Positions 1-9,387 of a stretch of DNA of 64,000 bases are shown here, piece after piece (within the stretch, counting starts at the first letter, position 1; each line of letters starts with the position of its first letter). The stretch lies in contig DASUCV010000004.1 of assembly GCA_036275915.1 (NCBI GenBank), positions 327,238 through 391,237 on the forward strand. Reading direction: 5' to 3'. Origin of the DNA: Candidatus Polarisedimenticolaceae bacterium (GTDB lineage: Bacteria; Acidobacteriota; Polarisedimenticolia; Polarisedimenticolales; DASRJG01). The notes under the pieces were generated by a model. The model ran no database searches. It saw nothing but the letters and a program-made list of their open reading frames with translations, and had not been told where the DNA came from. The translations under genes were made by a program, and so were the position numbers.

Positions 1-2
1 AA

Positions 3-848
3 GCGATCCTCGTCAGCGTCACGACCGCCGCCCGGGCGCGCTCCGCACCGTCGCTCGTGATCACCTTCGATCCGCATCCGCTCGCCGTCGTCTCCCCCGG
101 ACGCCGGCCCAAGCTCCTGCAGACGCGCCGGCAGAAGCTCGAGACCCTCGAGAGCTGCGGCGTCGACGGCGTGCTCCTGCTCCCGTTCGACAGGGAGCTC
201 GCCGCGCTCGACGGAGAGGCGTTCTTCGGGGCGTACCTGTCCGAGCGCCTGCGCTTCGCCGCGATCCACGTCGGCCGCAACTTCCGCTTCGGACGGGCGC
301 GCGGAGGGGACCTCCACGTGCTCGAGACGATCGGCCGCGAACGCGGCTTCACCGTCGTCGGCGTGCCCCACGTCGAGATCGAGGGCGAGGTCGTGTCGTC
401 GTCGGCGATCCGCGCCGCGGTCGAGGCGGGAGAGGTCGAGCGCGCGCGCGCCATGCTCGGGCGGCCGTACCCCGTCACCGGTATCGTCGTCCGCGGTGAC
501 GGACGCGGGCGCCTGCTCGAGTTCCCGACCGCGAATCTCGCCGTCGACAACGAGCTGATCCCCCGCCGAGGCGTCTACGTCACGGAGACCTCGGCGTTCG
601 CGACGCGGTTCCCGTCGATCACGAACGTCGGTGTCCGGCCCACCTTCGGCGGCAGCACGCTCACGGTGGAGTCCCATCTCCTCGACGTCGACGAGGATCT
701 CTACGACGAGCGGCTCGAGGTGCGCTTCCTCGCGCGGCTCCGCGACGAGAAGAAATTCGCCGGCGTCGCCGAGCTCGCCGATCAGATCGCCCGCGACCGC
801 GCCGCCGCGCTCTCGTTCTTCTCCGGCCTCTCCCTCGCCCGGCGGTGA
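3..848 (+). CDS. ribF: Bifunctional riboflavin kinase/FAD synthetase, 5' end missing
   Basis: Phosphorylates riboflavin to FMN and adenylates FMN to FAD. The reading frame is open from base 3 to the stop, so the N-terminus, including the nucleotide-binding GNFDGVH segment, lies left of the window. The visible part begins just before the ITFDPHP motif, then carries the SSSAIR motif of the adenylyltransferase half and the flavokinase half with GRGRLLEFPTANL. The stop codon overlaps the GTG start of tmk by three bases (GTGA). An internal GTG at 57 is not the true start, because conserved sequence continues upstream of it in frame. Confidence 0.93.
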   Translation, partial: AILVSVTTAARARSAPSLVITFDPHPLAVVSPGRRPKLLQTRRQKLETLESCGVDGVLLLPFDRELAALDGEAFFGAYLSERLRFAAIHVGRNFRFGRARGGDLHVLETIGRERGFTVVGVPHVEIEGEVVSSSAIRAAVEAGEVERARAMLGRPYPVTGIVVRGDGRGRLLEFPTANLAVDNELIPRRGVYVTETSAFATRFPSITNVGVRPTFGGSTLTVESHLLDVDEDLYDERLEVRFLARLRDEKKFAGVAELADQIARDRAAALSFFSGLSLARR

Positions 849-1648
849 ACCGGGTGCCGCCGCACGACGGAATCTTCGACTTCGACGCCGACGACGAGCG
901 GACAGGCTCGGCGGGCGCCGGCGCCGAGCCGGCGTTCACGCCCGCGACGCAAGCGGACCCGCGTGCCATCGCATCGGCCGGGCGGCGAGGGTTCTTCGTC
1001 ACGTTCGAAGGCATCGAGGGCTCGGGGAAATCCACGCAGATCGAGCGTCTGGCCGAGCGCCTCCGCGCGGCGGGCGAGCCGGTCGTCGTCACGCGGGAGC
1101 CGGGCGGCTCGCCGCTCGGCCGGCGGCTGCGCACGCTCCTGCTTGCCGAGGGGACGGGCACGATCGACGCGCTCGCGGAGCTCCTGCTCTACGTGGCCGA
1201 CCGGGCCCAGCACCTGCGCGAGGTCGTCGAGCCGGCGCTCGCCCAGGGCACGCACGTCCTCTGCGACCGGTTCGCCGACGCGACGCTCGCGTACCAGGGG
1301 TTCGCGCGCGGCATCGACCTCGATCTGATCCGGTTGCTCCACCGCACGCCGCCGCTCGATCGCAAGCCCGACCGCACCGTCCTCCTCGATCTCGATCCGG
1401 ACATCGGCCTCGCCCGCGCGCGGAAGAGGAACGATGATCTCGGCGTCGGAGGCAGCGAGGGACGGTTCGAGAACGAGGCGCTCGCCTTCCACGAGCGCGT
1501 GCGCAACGGCTATCTCTGCCTCGCGGAGGCCGAGCCGTTCCGCTTCCGGATCGTCGCGGCCGAGGGAGCCGCCGATCGAGTGGAAGCGCGCATCGCCGAC
1601 CTGCTCTCCGACCTGTTCCCCGGCCTCGACGAGGAAGAGCCCTCGTGA
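845..1648 (+). CDS. tmk: Thymidylate kinase with N-terminal extension
   Basis: Converts dTMP to dTDP with ATP in the cytoplasm. The P-loop FEGIEGSGKST is at residues 54-64, followed by TREPGGSPLG and CDRFADATLAYQG, the three usual thymidylate kinase motifs. The protein has 267 residues against about 210 for the family; the extra length is an acidic, probably disordered stretch of about 47 residues before the P-loop. The GTG start overlaps the ribF stop, and no later ATG, GTG or TTG lies close to the P-loop in frame, so the extension may be real or the start may be misplaced. The stop overlaps holB. Confidence 0.92.
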   Translation: MNRVPPHDGIFDFDADDERTGSAGAGAEPAFTPATQADPRAIASAGRRGFFVTFEGIEGSGKSTQIERLAERLRAAGEPVVVTREPGGSPLGRRLRTLLLAEGTGTIDALAELLLYVADRAQHLREVVEPALAQGTHVLCDRFADATLAYQGFARGIDLDLIRLLHRTPPLDRKPDRTVLLDLDPDIGLARARKRNDDLGVGGSEGRFENEALAFHERVRNGYLCLAEAEPFRFRIVAAEGAADRVEARIADLLSDLFPGLDEEEPS

Positions 1649-2712
1649 TCTTCCCGGAGATCCTCGGCGCCGCGTCCCCGCGCGAGGTGCTCGCGCGCAT
1701 GCTCCTGTCCGGCCGCGTCCCCCACGCCCTCCTCTTCCACGGCCCCGAGGGTGTCGGCAAACGGACGGTGGCCGAGCGGTTCGCGGTCTCGCTCCTGTGC
1801 GAGTCGCCGGGCGAAGACGGCGCCGCCTGCGGACGCTGCGCCGCTTGCCGGAAGGCCGGGCACGGGAACCACCCGGACCTCCTCGTCACGACGCGCCTCC
1901 CCAAGGCGGCCGCCAAGGAGGCCGCGGCCGACGGCGACGACGAGCCCGAGACCGGCGAGGGGGGCGACCTTCGCGCCTGGATCGTCGTCGAGCAGATCCG
2001 CGCCCTCACCGAGCACGCCGCGTACGCGCCCCGCGAGGCGCGGTCGCGTGTCTTCCTCGTCGATCCGGCCGATCGCATGAACCCGGCCGCGCAGAACGCG
2101 CTCTTGAAGACGCTCGAAGAGCCTCCCGGACGCGCGGTGATCATCCTCGTCGCGTCCCGTCCGCACGTGCTCTTCCCCACCGTGCGCTCGCGTTGCTTTC
2201 AGCTCGGCTTCCCGGCGATGGCACCCGCGGCGCTTGCCTCGGCGCTCGCCGCCCGCGGCATGCCGCCGGTCGAAGCAGGTGCGCGCGCGGCGCTCGCCGA
2301 GGGCCGGCCGGGACGCGCGCTGACCCTGGACCTCACGGCGGCGGCGGAGCGGCGCGATGCGGTCCTCGCCATGCTCGAGTCGCTCACCGCCTCCCGCGAT
2401 GGGCTCGCCGGCATGCCTTCCTTCGTCGACGGGCTCGTCGGCGAGGAGGAAGCGACGATGCTCGAGGGGCTCGAGCTCGTGGAGGCGCTCCTGCGCGACG
2501 CGGCACGTCTGGCGTCCGGGTCGAGATCGGTGCTCCACACCGACGTGGCCTCGCGTCTCGCGCGCCTCGGCGGCACGCTGGGTTTCGCGCGTGCGGCCGA
2601 GCTGTCGACGCTCGCCGATCGCTTGCGCTCCGATCTGCGGTTCAACGTGAACAAGACCCTGCTCGCGGAGACGCTGCTCGCCGCCGTCGCGGGAGGCCCG
2701 GTCCCCGCCTAG
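1645..2712 (+). CDS. holB: DNA polymerase III delta' subunit
   Basis: Clamp-loader subunit of the replicative polymerase. The AAA+ P-loop GPEGVGKR is at residues 33-40, followed by a four-cysteine zinc module (CESPGEDGAACGRCAAC), NHPDLLV, and LLKTLEEPPGRAVIILVAS around the sensor region. An acidic Ala/Glu-rich insertion sits between the zinc module and the IVVEQIRAL segment. The GTG start overlaps tmk by four bases, continuing the ribF-tmk-holB chain. The stop lies in the same CTAG as the stop of the opposing gene, leaving no space for a terminator. Confidence 0.93.
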   Translation: MIFPEILGAASPREVLARMLLSGRVPHALLFHGPEGVGKRTVAERFAVSLLCESPGEDGAACGRCAACRKAGHGNHPDLLVTTRLPKAAAKEAAADGDDEPETGEGGDLRAWIVVEQIRALTEHAAYAPREARSRVFLVDPADRMNPAAQNALLKTLEEPPGRAVIILVASRPHVLFPTVRSRCFQLGFPAMAPAALASALAARGMPPVEAGARAALAEGRPGRALTLDLTAAAERRDAVLAMLESLTASRDGLAGMPSFVDGLVGEEEATMLEGLELVEALLRDAARLASGSRSVLHTDVASRLARLGGTLGFARAAELSTLADRLRSDLRFNVNKTLLAETLLAAVAGGPVPA

Positions 2713-4037
2713 CGCGTCAGCCAAGCGACGGCCTCGACGTGCGCCGTCTGCGGAAAGAGATCGAACGGGGTCACCCGCAGGAGCCTGTAGCCCGCGCGCG
2801 CGAGGCCGAGGACGTCGCGCGCGAGCGTCGCGGGATCGCACGACACCAGCGCGATCCGGCCCGGTGCGAGCCGCGCGATCCCCTGCGCGACGCCGCGGCC
2901 GAAGCCCGTGCGCGGAGGATCGGCGACGAGGAGATCGGCCGCCGGCGCCGTCTCGAGGAATTCACCCGCATCGCCGCGCACGAATCGGGCGCTCGCAACG
3001 CCGGCCCTCTCGGCCGCATCTCGACCGCACTGCACCGCGGCCGCATCCGCTTCGACGATCGTCACGTGCGCGCCTCGCCGGGCGAGCGCAAGCCCGAACC
3101 CGCCGACGCCCCCGTAGAGCTCGACGACCGAGGCGACTCCCGCCGACGCATCGAGCAGATGACGTCCGAGCAGATCGGCGGCGCGCGGATGCACCTGGAG
3201 GAAGGTGCCGGCGGGAACCCGGAAGGACGTCCCGAGGATCGTCTCCTCGATCCACGGCCGGCCGGCGAGCGTGATCGTCGATGCCCCGCCGCGGCGCCCG
3301 GGCGCCGCCTTGAGGGCGACGACGCCGGTCAATCCCCGCTCGCGAGCCATGGCGTCCCGGGCGAACGCCGAGAGCGTCGCCGCGGGCGAGGCGCCTCCGA
3401 AGAATGCGATGAGCCGATCCGCACCCGACGTCGACGCGCGGAACGCCACGCGCTCCGGCGGCGCTGCCCTCCGATCGTCGAGGAAGAATGCCCGGACGAG
3501 ATCGACGAGCGGACCGAGGCGCGGATCGGCGATGGCGCAGGCGGGCACGTCGACGACACTCGCATCGCCGGCGGAGTGGTAGCCGAAGACCCGCCGATCG
3601 GATGCATCCCGGCCGAACACCATCTCGATCTTGCCTCGGTAGCCGAGCCATGGGCGCGGCGCCTCGATCGGATCCACCGGGGGGTCTTCGATCTTCGCGA
3701 TCCGCTCGAGCGCGTCGACCACGAAACGCCGCTTGGCCTCCCGCTGATCGTCCTCGCCGACCGGCATGAGCGGGCATCCGCCGCAGCTCTCCTGCACGGG
3801 GCACGGGGTCGCACGCCGGGCCGGCGAGGGCAAGGAGATCGACCGGGCGATCGCCTCGACGAATCGGCCGCGGTCCCGCCGGATCTCGGCCTGGACCGTG
3901 TCGCCCGGAACGGCGCCCGCGACGAGCACGACGCGCCCCTCGTGACGAGCGATCACCCGGCCCCCGGCCGCCCATCGGTCGGGAACGACCTCGATGACCC
4001 CCAGGTTTTGGGCCTCTGACTCCGTAGGACGCGACAT
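2709..4037 (-). CDS. RumA/TrmA-family RNA (uracil-5-)-methyltransferase
   Basis: S-adenosylmethionine-dependent methylation of a uridine in rRNA (RlmCD/RumA type) or less likely tRNA. An N-terminal TRAM-like beta-barrel is followed by an iron-sulfur motif (CPVQESCGGCPL), a Rossmann domain with VVELYGGVGGFGLALA, a DPPRTGFG substrate loop, the catalytic cysteine in VSCDPATLARD and the C-terminal HVEAVAW glutamate. I chose the ATG at 4037 over a GTG seven codons upstream because it begins just before the TRAM sequence; neither has a strong ribosome binding site. The gene converges on holB and follows a 500-base non-coding gap that may hold its leader. Confidence 0.88.
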   Translation of the reverse strand: MSRPTESEAQNLGVIEVVPDRWAAGGRVIARHEGRVVLVAGAVPGDTVQAEIRRDRGRFVEAIARSISLPSPARRATPCPVQESCGGCPLMPVGEDDQREAKRRFVVDALERIAKIEDPPVDPIEAPRPWLGYRGKIEMVFGRDASDRRVFGYHSAGDASVVDVPACAIADPRLGPLVDLVRAFFLDDRRAAPPERVAFRASTSGADRLIAFFGGASPAATLSAFARDAMARERGLTGVVALKAAPGRRGGASTITLAGRPWIEETILGTSFRVPAGTFLQVHPRAADLLGRHLLDASAGVASVVELYGGVGGFGLALARRGAHVTIVEADAAAVQCGRDAAERAGVASARFVRGDAGEFLETAPAADLLVADPPRTGFGRGVAQGIARLAPGRIALVSCDPATLARDVLGLARAGYRLLRVTPFDLFPQTAHVEAVAWLTR

Positions 4038-4051
4038 CTGGTATTTTCTTG

Positions 4052-4080
4052 TTGACACGTCCGGTGTGTGCGGTTAAGGT
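4052..4080 (+). promoter_or_regulatory. Sigma-70-type promoter reading into the intergenic region
   Basis: TTGACA at 4052-4057 is separated by 17 bases from TAAGGT at 4075-4080. The -35 box is perfect and the spacing ideal. Transcription would start near 4087 and run through the inverted repeat at 4129-4310, away from the methyltransferase and antisense towards the aroC 3' end. No protein gene lies in that direction. Confidence 0.5.
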
Positions 4081-4128
4081 CGGGGCGCGTTCGGCACGGC
4101 TGTCTTGGATGGAGTGGCAATGAAGGCG

Positions 4129-4310
4129 TCTTCGGACGTTGCTCGCTCTCCCCGGCGGAGGGTCATCCCAAATCGACTCGACCCGCCAATATCCATCTTC
4201 CGGTCCCGCGATCCTCGGGCCCGGGAGGTCGGCCAATGTGTACCCACCCCTGGTATCTCGACCCGTGCCTGGGAATCCCGATACCGGGGAGAGCGAGCAA
4301 CGCCCGAGGA
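4129..4310. ncRNA. Candidate structured RNA of about 182 nt, strand undecided
   Basis: A perfect 19-base inverted repeat (4137-4155 and 4284-4302; arm CGTTGCTCGCTCTCCCCGG) extends outward past one A-C mismatch by seven more pairs (4129-4135 with 4304-4310). It encloses 128 bases with an internal hairpin (4247-4257 with 4280-4289) whose right arm overlaps the first six bases of the long right arm, so the two folds exclude each other. Plus-strand transcription has the promoter at 4052-4080; minus-strand transcription has a TAGAAT box at 4316-4311 immediately before the stem but a poor -35. Size and long terminal stem resemble 6S RNA in outline, but I could not match its conserved bases. Confidence 0.5.
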
Positions 4311-4538
4311 ATTCTACACCGCCTGATCTCTGATTCCGTCCAACCGTCTTTCCGCAGAATCAGTCCTCTAAAAGTCAGAATGCGTCCACATCGGGTGCTT
4401 TACGCCCCCAGGGGTCAAGCGTACATCTTTCGGCGGTCCCTGGGTTTCGGGGGAGGCCAGTGGACCTCTTGGGGGCCGCGGGGCGCTGGGCGAACCGGGG
4501 GGTAATCGCAGGCGCTTCCGCGGCTCCGTCTTTCCGGA

Positions 4539-5714
4539 TCAGTAGGCGCGAAGCCGGGCCTCGTAGGCGTCGAGATTGGCTCGCAGCTCCGCCACCGAAT
4601 CCCCTCCCAGCTTCTCCAGCAGCGCATCGGCGAGGACGATGGCGAGCATCGCTTCACCCACGACGCCCGCCGCGACGATCGGAATGGTGTCCGTGCGCTC
4701 GACGTCGGCGACGAACGCTTCCTTCGTGACGAGATCGGCCGAGGGGAGCGCGCGCGGGATCGTGGCGAGCGGCTTGAGCCAAGCGGTGAGCCGGACCGGC
4801 TCCCCGTTCGTGATCCCCCCTTCGATGCCGCCCGCGCGGTTCGTCCCGCGGGCAAAGCGCCGTCCCACGGCGTCGTAGGCGATCGCGTCGTGCGCGGCCC
4901 GCCCGCCGCCGGCGGCGACCTCGATTCCTCCGCCGATCGAGACCGCCTTCACGGCCTGGATCGACAACACGGCACCGCCGAGGCGGGCGTCGAGGCGCCG
5001 GTCCCAGTGCACGTGGCTGCCGAGCCCCGGCGGCACCCCGCGCGCGATGATCTCGAACGATCCGCCGACCGAATCGCCCGCGCGCCGGGCGTCGTCGACC
5101 GCCCGGATCATCGCCTCGATCGTCGCAGTGCGCGGCGATCGCATCGGCAGGTCGTCGGCGAGCGCGAACACGGCGTCGAGATCGTCGCCCTCGTCCGGTG
5201 CCGCGACAGCGGCGCCGACGGCGAGCGTCCGGCTCGTGACGTGAATGCGCGCCGTGTCGAGCAGGGCCTTCGCGAGCGCACCCGCGGCGACACGGGCCGC
5301 TGTCTCGCGCGCGCTCGCTCGCTCGAGGATGTCGCGCGCGTCGTACGTTCCGTATTTCAAGGCCCCGGCGAGATCCGCGTGGCCGGGACGCGGCCGCGTG
5401 ATCGCACGCGCGGCGCCGCCTTCGGGTGGCGCGCCTTCGGTCGCCATGACCTCGGACCAGTTCGCGTGGTCACGATTGCGAATGAGGAGACTCACCGGCG
5501 ACCCGAGCGTGCGCCCGTGCCGGACGCCGCCCAAGAGCTCGACCGTGTCCGACTCGATCGCCATGCGTCCACCGCGTCCGTAGCCGCCCATGCGGCGCCT
5601 GAGCTCGCGATCGATCGCCGCGCGCGCGACGGGCACGCCCGAAGGGAGTCCTTCGACGATCGTGGTGAGCGCGGGGCCATGCGACTCGCCGGCGGTGAGG
5701 AAGCGGAACGGCAT
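4539..5714 (-). CDS. aroC: Chorismate synthase
   Basis: Last step of the shikimate pathway: 5-enolpyruvylshikimate-3-phosphate to chorismate, using reduced FMN. The N-terminus FRFLTAGESHGPAL, the RPRPGHADLAG segment, the ERASARETAARVA segment and TNRAGGIEGGITNGEP are characteristic. I place the start at the ATG at 5714, giving the standard MPFRFLTAGESHGP N-terminus; a GTG six codons upstream would add residues no homologue needs. The gene is divergent from nnrDE with under 50 bases between starts. Confidence 0.94.
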   Translation of the reverse strand: MPFRFLTAGESHGPALTTIVEGLPSGVPVARAAIDRELRRRMGGYGRGGRMAIESDTVELLGGVRHGRTLGSPVSLLIRNRDHANWSEVMATEGAPPEGGAARAITRPRPGHADLAGALKYGTYDARDILERASARETAARVAAGALAKALLDTARIHVTSRTLAVGAAVAAPDEGDDLDAVFALADDLPMRSPRTATIEAMIRAVDDARRAGDSVGGSFEIIARGVPPGLGSHVHWDRRLDARLGGAVLSIQAVKAVSIGGGIEVAAGGGRAAHDAIAYDAVGRRFARGTNRAGGIEGGITNGEPVRLTAWLKPLATIPRALPSADLVTKEAFVADVERTDTIPIVAAGVVGEAMLAIVLADALLEKLGGDSVAELRANLDAYEARLRAY

Positions 5715-5761
5715 GGCGTGCGACGTTACCACGCCCGCCGCGCGCTGATATCGTGAGGCCG

Positions 5762-7342
5762 ATGGAGATCTTGACCGGATCGCAGATGCGCCGGGTCGAC
5801 GCCCGGGCGATCGAAGAGCGCGGCATCCCCTCGATCGAGCTCATGGAAGCGGCGGGCGGAGGGGTCGCCCGCGCCATGCTCGAGGAGATCCCGGGACTGA
5901 GAGAGCGGCGGGTGGTCGTGCTCTGCGGAAGGGGAAACAACGGCGGCGACGGGCTCGTGGCCGCGCGGCACCTCGCAGCGGCGGGCGTCCCCGTCGAGAT
6001 CGTCCTCCTGGCGACCGCCGACGCGTTGAAGGGCGACGCCGCCGAGAACGCCCGCCGAGCGCGCGCCGCGGGCCTCGCCGTGCGTGAGATTCCCGACGAG
6101 GCGGCATGGAAGGGGGCGGCGCTCGACGCGGGCCCGGCGGACGTCGTCGTCGACGCCATCTTGGGAACCGGCGTGACGGGAGGGGCGCGGGGCCTCGCGG
6201 CCGTCGTCATCGAAGCGTCCGGCGCGTGGCCCGCGACCTTCGTGTCGATCGACCTGCCGTCGGGCGCCGACGCCGACTCCGGAGAACTCCCCGGCCCCGT
6301 GCTGCGCGCCCATCGCACCTACACGCTCTGCCGTCCCAAGCTCTGCGTCGTCCTCGAGCCGGTCGCGAGCCACGCGGGACCGTTCCGCGTGATCGACATC
6401 GGGATTCCCGGCGACGCGATCGGCGCGGAGAGATCCGATCTCTCGTGGATCGACGCGGAAGCGGCCGCAGCGCTTCTCCCTCCCCGCCCACGGGGCGCTC
6501 ACAAGGGGACGATGGGGCATCTCCTCGTAGCCGCCGGGTCCCGTGGAAAGTCCGGAGCCGCGTCGCTCGTCGCCGAGGCGGCCTTGCGCTCGGGGGTGGG
6601 ACTCGTCACCGCCGCGGTGCCGCGCGGCGTCCAGGACGTCGTCGCCGCCTCGCGAGCCGAGGTGATGACCGAGGGCCTCGCGGAAACGCGCGCGGGAACC
6701 CTCGCCGCGCCGGCGGCGGCCGTTCTCCTCCGCCTGTCGTCGAGCTGCTCCGCCCTCGCCCTCGGGCCGGGGCTCGGCCTCGCGAGCGCGGCCGGAGCGG
6801 TCGTCCGCACCGTTCTGGCGCGGCGCGCGCTACCCATGGTTCTCGACGCCGACGGCCTCAATGCGATCGCCGGGCGGCGCTCCCCGGCGCCGAAGCACGC
6901 GCTCGTCGTCACCCCGCACCCCGGTGAGGCGGCGCGTCTCCTGCGGACGACCGCGGCCGCGATCCAGAGCGATCGTCTCGGCTCGGCGCGACGGCTCGCC
7001 GCCCTGACGGGCGGGATCGCCGTCCTCAAGGGGCGCCGCTCGATCGTCGCGAGACCGGAGGGTGGCGCGGCGTTCATCGCGAGCGGCAACCCGGGCATGG
7101 CGACCGGAGGGAGCGGGGATGCCCTGACGGGGGTCATCGGAGCTCTCCTGGCCCGTCGCATGGAGCCGTTCGACGCGGCGGTCCTCGGGACGTACGTTCA
7201 TGGCGCGGCAGGCGATTTCGCCGCCGCGCGGCTCGGCGAGGAAGGAATGCTCGCCGGCGACATCATCGCCTCCCTTCCGGAGGCCTGGCGTGCGCTGGCG
7301 GCGGTGCGGGACGAGGGGCGGCGGTGGACACGAGGGGTGTGA
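5762..7342 (+). CDS. nnrDE: Bifunctional NAD(P)H-hydrate epimerase/dehydratase
   Basis: Repairs hydrated NAD(P)H: the N-terminal YjeF_N domain epimerises the hydrate and the C-terminal ribokinase-like domain dehydrates it with ADP. GNNGGDGLVAARHL marks the epimerase half; LALGPGLG, VVTPHPGEAARL and GMATGGSGDALTGVIGALLAR mark the dehydratase. The length of about 526 residues fits the fused form. The ATG at 5762 matches the usual N-terminus; a GTG at 5753 is an alternative. The 3' end overlaps tsaE by 19 bases, a common pairing. Confidence 0.93.
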   Translation: MEILTGSQMRRVDARAIEERGIPSIELMEAAGGGVARAMLEEIPGLRERRVVVLCGRGNNGGDGLVAARHLAAAGVPVEIVLLATADALKGDAAENARRARAAGLAVREIPDEAAWKGAALDAGPADVVVDAILGTGVTGGARGLAAVVIEASGAWPATFVSIDLPSGADADSGELPGPVLRAHRTYTLCRPKLCVVLEPVASHAGPFRVIDIGIPGDAIGAERSDLSWIDAEAAAALLPPRPRGAHKGTMGHLLVAAGSRGKSGAASLVAEAALRSGVGLVTAAVPRGVQDVVAASRAEVMTEGLAETRAGTLAAPAAAVLLRLSSSCSALALGPGLGLASAAGAVVRTVLARRALPMVLDADGLNAIAGRRSPAPKHALVVTPHPGEAARLLRTTAAAIQSDRLGSARRLAALTGGIAVLKGRRSIVARPEGGAAFIASGNPGMATGGSGDALTGVIGALLARRMEPFDAAVLGTYVHGAAGDFAAARLGEEGMLAGDIIASLPEAWRALAAVRDEGRRWTRGV

Positions 7343-7851
7343 GGAGCAAGCCGAAGGCGGGGCCGCAAGGCGCGGCCTCCTCGGCGCCGGGCTCGCGAAC
7401 GGTCTTCTCGCTCAGCGAGGAGGAGACGCTCGATCTGGGGCGAGGGGTCGGCCGCTCCCTCAAGGGCGGCGAGCTGCTGCTCCTCGAAGGCGACCTCGGC
7501 TACGGCAAGACCGTCTTCGCGCGCGGCGTCGCGACCGCGCTCGGCATCCCGCCGGAAGAGGTCACGTCGCCGTCGTACACGCTCGTCCACGAGTACAAGG
7601 GCGGGCGCGTGCCCGTCTTCCACCTCGACCTCTACCGCCTCGACGAGAACGACGAGCAGGCGGGCGGTTTCGGCGTCGAGGAGATCCTCGCCGCGGGCGG
7701 GGTCGTGCTCGTCGAGTGGGGCGAGAAGCTGCCGCCGTTCTTGAAGCGCGGGGCGACGACGATCCGCTTCCATGACGTCGGCGAGGGCTCGCGACGGATC
7801 GAGATCGTCGCCGAGCCGAAGACCGTGCCGCGCCCGCGCGGGGACGCCTGA
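7324..7851 (+). CDS. tsaE: tRNA threonylcarbamoyladenosine biosynthesis ATPase
   Basis: ATPase partner of TsaB/TsaD in making t6A37 on ANN-decoding tRNAs. The Walker A motif is GDLGYGKT, followed by VTSPSYTLVHEYKG and FHLDLYRL, all diagnostic of TsaE. The GTG start overlaps nnrDE by 19 bases. The N-terminus has about 25 extra Lys/Pro/Ala-rich residues. The stop is seven bases from the converging guaB stop. TsaB and TsaD are not in the window. Confidence 0.92.
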   Translation: MDTRGVRSKPKAGPQGAASSAPGSRTVFSLSEEETLDLGRGVGRSLKGGELLLLEGDLGYGKTVFARGVATALGIPPEEVTSPSYTLVHEYKGGRVPVFHLDLYRLDENDEQAGGFGVEEILAAGGVVLVEWGEKLPPFLKRGATTIRFHDVGEGSRRIEIVAEPKTVPRPRGDA

Positions 7852-7858
7852 TCGCGCG

Positions 7859-9370
<1,512 letters not shown>

Positions 9371-9387
9371 CTAGCAGGCGCGCAAAA

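Larger units (their letters stand above)
4038..4538. other. 500-base intergenic region with long inverted repeat, no credible gene
   Basis: This is the longest non-coding stretch in the window and is visibly less GC-rich than its surroundings. Short open frames on both strands have no recognisable protein content. It contains a near-consensus promoter on the plus strand (4052-4080), a 27-position stem (4129-4155 with 4284-4310), a hairpin 4247-4257/4280-4289, a 7-base inverted repeat CTGATTC 4330-4336/GAATCAG 4357-4363, and an imperfect stem 4404-4417/4464-4477. Both flanking genes are on the minus strand. Confidence 0.75.

Noticed and set aside
57-848. GTG at 57 as the start of ribF
   Set aside because: The frame is open to base 3 and encodes conserved RibF sequence, so the gene is cut by the window edge.
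4068-4505. 145-residue open frame in the intergenic region
   Set aside because: It runs through the inverted repeat, has no recognisable protein pattern and no good ribosome binding site; the arms would encode unrelated peptides.
4038-4538. RNase P RNA, tmRNA or SRP RNA in the intergenic gap
   Set aside because: None of the diagnostic conserved blocks (RNase P P4 helix, tmRNA tag frame and tRNA-like ends, SRP GGAAG/AGCA) is present on either strand.
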